A stretch of DNA of 64,000 nt, taken from contig NC_030822.1 of assembly GCF_001704415.2 (NCBI RefSeq), forward strand, positions 53,251,345-53,315,344. The letters are read 5' to 3'. The notes below the pieces were generated by a model. The model was not told where the DNA came from. It did not search any database and saw only the letters and a program-made list of their open reading frames with translations. This stretch comes from Capra hircus. Taxonomy: Eukaryota > Chordata > Mammalia > Artiodactyla > Bovidae. This document shows, piece after piece, positions 52,266-61,412 of the stretch. A program made the translations under genes and the position numbers. The number at the start of each line of letters is the position of its first letter. Position 1 is the stretch's first letter.

Positions 52266-55200
52266 CTACAAAGGACATTTTATCATCATCCTCTATGAAT
52301 TAATTTATAGGTATTTATTTTTTAACTTAAAAAATTTATAAAATTTTTTAGCTTTTACTTCCAATGTCTTTAATTTTTTTCACCTTTCTTCAGGTATATA
52401 TATTTATGCTTTTGTCACTTCTATATATTTAAGTTTTATTGGAGTATAGTTGATTTGCAATGTTGTGTTAGTTTCAGGCATCAGCAAAGTGAGTCAGTTA
52501 TGCACATATCCACTTTTCTTTTTTTAAGATTCTTTCCCATTTGGCCATCGCAGAGTACTGAGTAGAGTTCCCTGTGTTATACAGGAAGTTCTTATTAGTT
52601 GTCTATTTGAGATACAGCAGTGTGTAAATGTCAATCCCAATATTCCAGTTTATTCCGCCCCACTTTACTCCCTGGTAACCATAAGTTGTTTTCTACTGAT
52701 GCATACTTATTGAGCGCTTTTTATGTTCAAGGTTTTGGAGTCGTTTCCTCATGGTCCTGGGGGCAGAAGCGGACAAGGATGGAGGAAGGTGCTGCGCCTA
52801 GTTTCTCTGTGTGGCCCTCTCAATATGTTCTTCAGCTTGTCTTACTAGATCCTTACCTCAGTCTCTCTCGATCGTTCTCTTTGTTTCATCCATTCCACCC
52901 AAAGGGATAACCATGCCATTGTCTGTTATGTCCTAAGCGGTTTTTGTGTACACAGTAACTTCCAAATAACTTGCCCACCCGACCCCCATTTCAAAATTTT
53001 ACCGCCACTAACTAGCAGTGTCTCTTTCATTTCATAGTCACTTACCTGGTAGAGCTGGTCATTGTTCAACAGCGTCTGCTTGTCTGAAGCTGCACAAAAA
53101 AATAAACAGAATGCGCACACAAACAAGACGGAATGAATAATTAACTGGGTTATGTTCTCGCAACGGAGCACCGAATAGCAGTGAGAATTAGTGAAATACA
53201 TCTACACACAACATTATGGATGGATCTCACAAGCATACTGTTGAGTGAAAGAAGCCACACACAAGAGTACTTGATGTGTGAGTCTATCTACATAAGGATC
53301 AAAACCAGGGAGAATGAATCAATGTTGTTAGAAATTAGGAGAATGGTTGCTTTGGGGACTAGGTAGAGGCTGGAAGTGACCCCAAGGATTAATTTACTTT
53401 CTTTAACTGGGTGCTGAATGCATGTGTGTGTTTGCTTCGTTAAAAATTTTTTTTGAGCTGTATATATGTGATTCATGCACTTTTGTGAATGCAGGTTTTA
53501 CTTATATAAAGAGATTTTTTTTTTAAAGTACAGAGGACAGGGACTTCCCTGGTCGTCCAGTGGTTAAGAATCCATCTGTTAAGTGCTGGGGACACAGTTT
53601 TGATCCCTGCTCTGGGAAGATCACACATGCCACTGAGCAACTAAGCCTTCAAGCCTCTGTGCCCAGAGCCCAGGCTCTGCAACTAGAGAAACCACCGCAA
53701 TGAGAAGCCCTGCACTGCAACGAAGAGTAGCCCTGCTTGCCACAACTACCAAAAGCCTGCATGCAGCAATGAAGACCCACAGCCAAAAATAAACAGATAA
53801 AATTAAATAAACAGTGAGTAATTTTTTTAAAAAAGAACGGAGGACAAGTCAGAGAGAGTTGTATCTTGAAACAAGCAAATATGCTATGAAAACACCAAGT
53901 GTCCTTTTCCTCCTGCCTTCAGAGTCAGAGCCTCACTGGACCATGCTCATCAGGAACACTTACTAACCCAGCCTCTTCTATTGGGTCTCTTTTGGTAGGA
54001 AGGAGGCTGGGGGTCCCAGATAGCCTCAGCTCTCATCTAAGAACATTATTTTGTTTTGTTTCTTGATTTATTTGGCTGCGCCGGGTCTTACTTGTGGCAT
54101 ACAGGATCTAGTTGCCTGACTGTGGATCAAACTCTGGCCACCTACACTGGGAGCTAGGAGTCTTAGCTACTGGACCACCAGGGAAGTCCCTAAGAACATT
54201 CTTTTACCTCTTGACTGGCGAACTCCTTCCTGTCCAGCAATGAAGTAGACCCCAACAGCAAGGAGGAAAATGCTGACGATTTCAGTGAAGATAAAGCCAG
54301 CCACAGTGGCTGGATTCAGTTCAATGCAGTTCTGACACACTGTGGGGAGAGGGAAGGACAAGAATTCCTTCAACCCTGGATTTTTTTTCTCTTGAGATAA
54401 TATTTCTGTCCAGGGCAGCAGGCCTCTCTGTGGGTGGTATGGCTAGGGAATTGCCTGGAAGATCCTTGGACTAAGAACTCAGTGCTTTTTGATGTTCCTT
54501 TATTGTGCAGGAGTCTGGGGGAAATCCATGTGGTTTTACTACCAGCAACTATTGAAATAAACTGCTAAGTCACTTCAGTTGTGTCCGACTCTTAGCGACC
54601 CCATGGACTGTAGCCCACCAGGCTCCTCCGTCCATGGGATTTTCCAGGCAAGAGTACTGGAGTGGGGTGCCATTTCCTTCTCTGTTTGAAATAAAAGGAA
54701 GACCATATCCCATTCTCCATGCTACAGTCGCTCAACTTGTAATCTCCCCTGTCTCCTTTACCTGTCTTAACTTGGTTTGTATAAACTGCTGACTCCTCCA
54801 AGCAGTGGGGCCTACCCAAAGGTGAGCCAGGCTTTATAAGACAAGCTATGCTTTTTCAAAATGTTGGGGAACTGCTTTGTTAAATTTAAAAAAATATAAG
54901 CTGAGATTAAGAAAGCTGACTCTTACATTACTGTTTAGCATCTATGTCTACACCCACCCCAGACAAGAAGCTCACCAGAGCAGCCGGTACTGCTTAATTT
55001 CACATAAGCAAACCAAAAGGGATACGTACTTCTATAATATATTTGGAGTGATTTTGATTCGTTACTTGACCCTTTACATTCATATATTCCTCGAGGGTCT
55101 TTGGTACTACTTCCAAGATCCCAGGTAAGTTTATCTGTGTCTCCAGAACTTATTTCTTCCATATCTTTAAGCCATGTGATCTTTTTTTCATCCGTGACAC

Positions 55201-58200
55201 AAATCAGAATTACAGAACCATCTTCTCGATTGTCATCCACTTTTACTGAAAAAGGAAATGCATGTTAAGATCTTGCCTCTGAAATTCTCCCTGTCTCGGG
55301 GCACACATGATTCACAGGGGAATCTGTTTAGAATTCCAGATTCTATTCAATAGTTCTGGGGAAGCACTGACAGTTGGCATTTCTAACACACTCCCAGGTG
55401 AAGCCAGTGCTGTTGATTCATAGGTGGTGCTTTGAGTAATGCCTAGCTGCTAGGGCCCAGTTTCTCCTCCAAGCACCAGACAATTAATTGTTTAGCTCCA
55501 GGAAACCCAGGGAGGTCTAGACTGGCCACTGATTTGGTTAACAATGGAAGGATTTGCTCTCTATCCTTTATCATCCCATCCCTTCTAAGCTGTGCACTTG
55601 CTCCTATAGGACTGCCGTTGTGAGAGGCCATATTTCCATGAATTTCCCCAGTCTGATGACAGAAAGAAGACATTTCCCTTACCTTCTCTCACATAGGCCA
55701 TAGTACCTGCAGAGACAGAAGACAGAGGATTAGCTGCGCATGGAGTCCTTCAGATCTCCTGATGCATCATTTCCACAGTCATTTGAGGCCAAGATGAAGA
55801 GAGAGAGCCTAATCCATGTGAGTGACAATATCTGTACTTATTTCCCTGGATGGTAGCCTAAACCACCAAACTGAATTTAGGGTGTTGTATAACAAAAATT
55901 TGTCTAGTCTTTGTTCTGGGCTTCTGGGAGGGAGTTTCTCAACCCTTGGAATTTTGTGAATGATAGGATTGCCTTTGTGTTTCTTGGTGGACCCTTGGAT
56001 CATACATGAATTTATGTTAAAGAGATGACTCAGGATGGGACAGGTCAAGACTAAACATGTGATTAGAGAATCGGGACTTTGAGCTCTCAGAGGTGGAGGA
56101 GGGACTGGATATTGAGTTCAGTCACATGATCAATGATTCAATCAATCATGCCTATGTGATGAAATCCCAAGAAAAACTCAGTGGCACTTCCTGGTTGGTA
56201 AACATATCAACAGGCCAGGAGGTTGATGTATTTTAATTCTGGAAGGAAAAAGCATGGAACCTCTGTGATCAGGACCCTCCCAGACTTCACTCTATGTGTC
56301 TCTTCATTTGTCTAGATCTGATTTTTTTTTTTTTGTAATAATGAAACTGTACTAGCAGTACAGGGCTTTCCTGAGTTCTGTGAGCTGTTCTAGCAGATTC
56401 TGAGGGGGTTCTTGGGAACTCTCCAGATTTGTAGGCAGTTCATCAGAAGTGCGGGTGGTCTGGGGATCCCTGAACCAGTGCCTCCCTTTTTAAGTGAGGG
56501 GAGTCTTTTTGGGGACTGTGCCCTTCACCTTTGGGGTCTGATCCCAACTCTGGATGGTTGTGCACTGAGCAATTGTATTGCACTGTATGTAAGGGTATTG
56601 CCTGTACATTGTGGAATGCTCTGCTCCTTTAGCAGCTAAAGCCTTGGAAAAGATTGGGTGTGTATTAGCTAAAGTCTTTTAGAGCAGAATTACTTCTATA
56701 ATGTTCAGCTTTGGTGACCCACTTTTTGTGTGTGTGTGTAAATCCTGAATGTCCCGAAGGAGTTAGCCACTAAATAGCCCTCAAATCTGTCTCAAAACTC
56801 AGAGTAGTAAAGTTGCATGCTAGACATACTATAGAGAACCAACACTGGAGTTCAGTTCAATCGGATTTAATCCAAACACTCACCGATCACTATTATGTGC
56901 CTGACATGAAGAAGGAGTATGGAAGAAAAGGGTGGTGATACAAATAACTAGTTGTTGCTTCTGAAGAGTTTACAACGAAGTGGAAAATAACCCACAAATG
57001 TAATAAATGTAATAGTACTTATAAATTATCATTTAGTACTTGCATAAATGCATATGAAAAGGGGTAGAAACTATTGATTTTGGCCAAGGAGGAGGGACAG
57101 GAAAAGCTTGACAGAGAAGATAGCAGTCTTAGAACTTCACACAGAGCTGAACTGAACTGTTTATGAATACCACTTAGCACAGTGCCTGAAACATGGTAGG
57201 AGCATTATATGTTTTGAATGAAAGTATGAATGGATAAATGAAAAAAAAAAAAGGCAAGACAAAGAGTTAAACAGATTTCTAACTAGCTCTTCTCCCCAGC
57301 AACCTGGTCACTGTGAAAGAAACAAAGAGTCCTCTCATTCTAACCCTGATACCATAGAAAAGACAGTATAATTGATTGCTGACATTTAAATTTTTGATTA
57401 TCTGAATTCTAGTTCCTTCTAGGACTTGAGAACTCATGTAGCCAAATTTCCTAGGTTGATGGCTGAGAGAACTGAACCCAGAGGGAGGAGGCATCGCCAA
57501 GTTCACCTGGCTCATTGGTGACTGAGCTGCACACAGAACTCAGGTTTCTACGGCTCAGTCCAGGGCTTCTTTTTGCTCTACAGAAATAGCTGCCACACAG
57601 GCTTTCAGCACTGCCCCTCACCCTGTGTTGTCTTCAGTTGGCTCTTTCTCTGTTCCTCTCAGAAATAATTCTAAACTCCACCGTCTCTTCTAGTCCCCTA
57701 CTCAGTCATCATCCAGCTCAATTTTAGCAGGTTACATTGCTGCCCACTTCAGTTCAGTTCAGTTGCTCAGTCGTGTCCGACTCTGCGACCCCATGAATTG
57801 CAGCACGCCAGGCCTCCCTGTCCATCACCAACTCCCGGAGTTCACTCAGACTCACGTCCATCGAGTCAGTGATGCCATCCAGCCATCTCATCCTCTGTTG
57901 TCCCCTTCTCCTCCTGCCCCAGTCCCTCCCAGCATCAGAGTCTTTTCCATTGAGTCAACTCTTCCCACTTAGTTGATTGAAAACATGGATGCTGTAACGG
58001 CTCTTTCTTCTTCAGCTTCTTTTCCACCCACAAGCGTCTCTAAGGCTGGAGCCATCTGCGCTTCCTCTCTTCTAGTCTCAGAGGGGGAGATTGCCTTGTT
58101 CTCTGTGCCCTTGATCCCACCCGTGACTGCAGCCTTCAGTATCAGTTCCAGGGCCTCCCTCTACTCACCGTCTTCTCCTTTAGCTCAGAAATGTGCTCAA

Positions 58201-59356
58201 GTTTCTTTCACACACAAACACATTTCTTCTTAGAGTCTGCTACTTCTCCACTTACCACTCAACCTCTCCAGCCTTCTCATCCAAACTTCTTTAAAGAACA
58301 TTTTACACTTGCTGCTCTTTCGCCCCCTTGCCCTCCACCTTCTACTCATTTCCATTTGTCTTCCACTCACACTACCTCACTTAAACTCCTTTACGTCATC
58401 TATGATCTTTGTTTTGCCAAATCCCACAGACTTAAACTTTTAAATATATTCTTCTATCAGTGGATGTATCTTTAGCATTTCATACTCTTGGCGATTCTCT
58501 CCTGGAAGTTCTCTACTCCCTCGGTTTCTATGGAATTGCACTCACCTGATTATTTCAGCTCTTTGATCATTCCTTTATCTCTTTCCTGACATTTTTTTCC
58601 TCTAACTTTCCTTAACAGCGATATCCTCACAGTTCCATCCTCAGCCTCCTTTTCCTCACATCTCGCATAATGCTTGAATGATGTCAACAACTTTCAATGT
58701 CTAGAGTCCATATTCCAGGCATCGACCCAGTTCATCCACTTCCTACTGAATTCCCAAATGAATATTCATACAAGTACCCTATATTGTGCTTTATACTCAG
58801 TCTGGAAATGTTGAAACTTATCACTTCAATCAGACTATGAGCCCATGGAGGGCAGAAGGTTATTATTCACCTTTATATTCTCCTAGCCTGATACATACTA
58901 GGATCGACCTCACACATATTTGTTGACCAGCTGACCGACCGAGTAAGCGAATGCTCTATAAATCTACTCCTAGCCGGAGCTCTGAGTTAAGGAATACAAC
59001 CTGTTTCTTTTCAGGCTCCTGGCCTGTGCCCTTTGGGCTACATTCAAACCTAAGATGGCGGCATCCGGGTCCTCTCTCAAGTCCCTCTGTTTTGATTTCT
59101 TAAGGGACAAGCACTCCACCTCTCCCATGGAACACTGCTTCTCTCTAGCACAGAAACTTCTTTTTTGCCCTTCCTTCTTTGAACTTCAGGGTGACATCTC
59201 AAGGTTAGGGGATCCCAGTACTCTTGTCCCCCCGGTGATGGGCTTCTTCCCTTGAGCCCTTCTCCGGGCTGTCAGACCCCCTAGTGGGCCCTTACCTTGA
59301 AGAAGAGTGACAGCCAGGATGAGGCCAGCCAGACGCTTCCTCTGCTGCATATCCAT
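52215..59356 (-). CDS. CD3G: CD3G, T-cell surface glycoprotein CD3 gamma chain (six coding exons)
   Basis: CD3 gamma pairs with CD3 epsilon in the T-cell receptor complex at the plasma membrane and signals through one ITAM. Joined exons give 175 residues plus stop. Order: signal peptide (about 1-22), short Ig domain with Cys44 and Cys85, one N-glycosylation site (Asn90, NES), CQNC stalk (102-105), membrane helix (about 113-135) with the conserved acidic Glu120 that contacts the receptor chains, then DKQTLL di-leucine internalisation motif and the ITAM Tyr158-x-x-Leu and Tyr169-x-x-Leu, seven residues apart. The protein ends three residues after the ITAM, shorter than the 182-residue human chain. 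The first ATG (59356) has the better context; a second in-frame ATG follows at 59350. Divergent neighbour: CD3D. Confidence 0.95.
52430..52700 (-). mobile_element. L1 3' end
   Basis: Antisense TATTGGAGTATAGTTGATTT and GTTCCCTGTGTTATACAGG words in CD3G intron 5. Confidence 0.75.
53046..53089 (-). CDS. CD3G: CD3G exon 5, di-leucine motif and first ITAM tyrosine
   Basis: ASDKQTLLNNDQLYQ, 44 nt; TGTGCAG acceptor, GTAAGT donor. Confidence 0.94.
53175..53510 (+). repeat. Old L1-like fragment
   Basis: GGATGGATCTCACAAGCATA and GAGTGAAAGAAGCCACACAC fit sense L1 3' sequence; in CD3G intron 4. Confidence 0.5.
53533..53815 (+). mobile_element. tRNA-derived SINE, long form (CHR-2 type)
   Basis: GGGACTTCCCTGGTCGTCCA head, CAACTAAGCC and CTGCAACTAGAGAAACCACC body, A-rich tail. 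Confidence 0.8.
54048..54189 (-). mobile_element. tRNA-derived SINE next to CD3G exon 4 donor
   Basis: Antisense element flanked by CTAAGAACATT at 54037-54047 and 54190-54200. The exon 4 donor (GT at 54207-54206) is preserved just upstream. Confidence 0.88.
54208..54339 (-). CDS. CD3G: CD3G exon 4, stalk and membrane helix
   Basis: CQNCIELNPATVAGFIFTEI through GQEGVRQSR; 132 nt, the same size as the CD3D membrane exon at 63795. A SINE sits a few bases past its donor. Confidence 0.95.
54562..54685 (-). mobile_element. Bov-A SINE monomer
   Basis: Flanked by TTGAAATAAA at 54552-54561 and 54686-54695, CD3G intron 3. Confidence 0.88.
55030..55245 (-). CDS. CD3G: CD3G exon 3, Ig domain
   Basis: KVDDNREDGSVILICVTDEK through SKSLQIYYR; two Ig cysteines, Trp53, the DPRGIYEC box and the NES sequon. 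TTTTTCAG acceptor, GTACGT donor. Confidence 0.95.
55683..55706 (-). CDS. CD3G: CD3G exon 2, 24-nt microexon
   Basis: Between a CTCTGCAG acceptor and a GTAAGG donor, 24 nt encode TMAYVRE and join exons 1 and 3 in frame. A microexon here is a known feature of CD3G. Confidence 0.9.
55830..56640. repeat. Probable old LTR (ERVL-class) remnant
   Basis: ATCATGCCTATGTGATGAAA, CCTGAGTTCTGTGAGCTGTT and following words resemble an ancient mammalian LTR. No coding genes remain. Classification uncertain; CD3G intron 1. Confidence 0.35.
57751..57970 (-). mobile_element. BovB 3' end fragment
   Basis: CAGTTCAGTTCAGTTGCTCA and CTCCCGGAGTTCACTCAGAC words; possible CCCACTT flanks. Confidence 0.85.
59052..59062 (+). 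promoter_or_regulatory. YY1-type motif in CD3G intron 1
   Basis: AAGATGGCGGC is a perfect YY1 word, followed by an ATCCGGG word. It lies about 300 bp from CD3G exon 1. Confidence 0.4.
59296..59356 (-). CDS. CD3G: CD3G exon 1, signal peptide
   Basis: MDMQQRKRLAGLILAVTLLQ plus one base; GTAAGG donor. ATG context GAG-ATG-G. Confidence 0.94.
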
Positions 59357-59445
59357 CTCTGTTCTCCGCAGAAGCACTGAGCAACCCGCAGCAGCCAGCC
59401 AGCCAGCCTGTGCTAGCAGCTAGCCTGGCCCCGCCCAGCATCCTT
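59357..59445 (-). promoter_or_regulatory. CD3G: CD3G promoter region with GC box
   Basis: GGGCGGGGCC on the minus strand at 59427-59436, about 71 bp upstream of the ATG; no TATA box. Transcription start not determinable here. Confidence 0.5.
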
Positions 59446-60187
59446 AGGGCTGGGGCCCCTGTGAGCCTCCACCCTGGGCTGCTAGTGTGGGCAGTGGGTG
59501 GGGGCAGGGCTCAGGAGGGCTGCAGGTGCAGATGGCTCTGACTTTCCGTTGGGGAGAGGAGCGTGGGAGGTGGAGGGGAGGGAGCGGGACAGAGTGCTGG
59601 ATTTCCATCTCAGAGACTCGGCTTATACAGAAAGCGCCCTTGGGTGCTGGGTGGGAGGTGGCCTGGGCCCCTTTCTTCACGAGGAGGATAAACACTTCCG
59701 CCATTATCTGTTACTCGGAGCTCAGCCAGTTGTTGCCTGTTGCTAGCTGTTGTTAGAACTGATGAACTTCACTGGGAACCCTTAGGTGCTTAGGGCTGGA
59801 GCTCTGAACAGAGAGCCACCTCAGTCCAGGGATTTTTTTTTCACTGCTCTTTGAAGATGAGATCGTCAAAGTGGTGCCTGCCTGGAAAGGAATAGATAGG
59901 ATTATTCCTCCAGGACAGGATATGCATTTCCAGGGACAGGGGCCTCAGCTGAACTCCCAGGATCTCAGGCCCCTCAGCGAGTTAGCCAGTGAATCAACGA
60001 AAACATACAGAGCTCTCTTCAGGTGTTTGGAAAACAGAAGCCAGCAAGGCATGTACAATCTCTACCCTCGGGTAAAGTATAGTCTAACTGCAGCAGTGTA
60101 GACAGTTTTGGATCTCCATATCCCAAAGGGAAAAACTCCATTTGTCTCCTGGGGAAGCTCAGTTGTGCTTGCGAGTTAATCATATTG

Positions 60188-60379
60188 CTATTATTATTTT
60201 TAATATTCATTTACTTATTTGGCTGTGCAGGTCTTAGTTGCAGCACGTGGAATCTTTGGTCTTCTTTGTGGCACGTGAACTCTTAGCTGTGGTGTGTGGG
60301 ATTTAGTTTCCTGACAAGGGACCAAACCCAGGGCCCCTGCATTGAGAGTCTTAGCCACTGGACCATAAGGGAAGTCCTG
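60188..60379 (-). mobile_element. tRNA-derived SINE (CHR-2 type)
   Basis: Flanked by ATCATATTG at 60179-60187 and 60380-60388. Confidence 0.85.
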
Positions 60380-60394
60380 ATCATATTGTTACTA

Positions 60395-60790
60395 ATAACT
60401 CTTACTTACACATGTAAAGTGTCAGTATTAAGTGTTAGTTAATAGTTAGTCAGTCATGTCCAACTCTTTGCAACCCCATGAACTGTTGTCCTCCATGCTT
60501 CTCTGTCTATGAGGTTCTCCAAGCAAGAATGCCGGAATGGATTACCATTCCCTTCTCCGGAGGATCTTCCCGACCCAGGGATCAAACCCAGGTCTCCTGC
60601 ATTGCAGGCAGATTCTTTACCGTTTGAGCTACAGGGAAGACCTATGAAGTGTCAGGCACCATACAAACATTCTGTTTGAATTCTTTTCATGATACTGAGG
60701 GAATTAGTCTCTGGAGAATTCTGTGACTGGTGCAGACCCAGCAGGTAGACAGTATTGGAGCCAGGATGCAAATCTCTCATTAGGGGGCCC
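60395..60790 (+). repeat. MIR split by a SINE
   Basis: AAAGTGTCAG before the SINE and AAGTGTCAGGCACC after it belong to one MIR, with CAGGATGCAAATCTC at its end. Confidence 0.5.
60426..60646 (-). mobile_element. Bov-tA SINE
   Basis: Flanked by AAGTGTCAG at 60417-60425 and 60647-60655. Confidence 0.87.
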
Positions 60791-61357
60791 CCAAAGGCCA
60801 ACCTCCCACTGATAAGAAGCTACTTAGTCTGGTACCCCAGGAGGCCAAAGAAGGAGCTTGGGCAGGGTCCCAAGCAAGACCAGAAAAGGAAGGAACCTAG
60901 CTGGTATGGCTTATAGAATAGGATTCACAGCTTCTATCAAGGGTTTTGAGAAGTGGCAGTTTTCAGATGGTGAGTAAATGTAATGATGTTGCTGACAGGA
61001 ACTTAGTTTCTTATTTTTCATCAGCAACTCAAGAAAGGACACCCTGAATCTCCTTCTATTTCCTAGAAGTCTCGGCGTCCTTTTCCATAGCCTCTGCTTC
61101 CAGCTTCTACCCCACCTCCACACTCCATACTCTGAGAGAGAGCTATTTGCAGCTGCTTCTTTCCTACCCCACCCCCAGCCTACCTCTACCCCAGCTGCTC
61201 CTGTCACCAAGAACAGACAGAGAAATAGGCGTTTTCTAGTTCCTCCCCCACCCTTTACTTTTTCCGGGTACCCGTGAATCAGTTGGGGAAAGGCGGCTTT
61301 AACCCCGGCTGATAGTCTCTGACCTGTGTCTGTCTCCTGGATGAATTCTGCTGGGAG

Positions 61358-61412
61358 ATGGAGCACAGCAGATGTCTCTCTTGCCTGATACTGGCTGCCC
61401 TTCTCTCCCAAG
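61358..61412 (+). CDS. CD3D: CD3D exon 1, signal peptide
   Basis: MEHSRCLSCLILAALLSQ plus one base; GTAAGG donor. Confidence 0.95.

Larger units (their letters stand above)
56641..59295 (-). other. CD3G: CD3G intron 1, rest
   Basis: A MIR/L2-like stretch near 56870-57030, a BovB fragment at 57751-57970, and a pyrimidine-rich segment (58.0-58.6 kb). No exon recognised. Confidence 0.5.
59446..61357. promoter_or_regulatory. CD3G/CD3D divergent intergenic interval
   Basis: The two start codons face away from each other 2.0 kb apart. Two SINEs occupy 60188-60379 and 60426-60646, the second within a MIR. A TTTCCGGG word lies about 95 bp upstream of the CD3D ATG. Shared control is known for these genes; no element here is proved by sequence alone. 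Confidence 0.5.

Noticed and set aside
58470..59040. Pyrimidine-rich open frames in CD3G intron 1
   Set aside because: Low-complexity frames with no domain or splice support.
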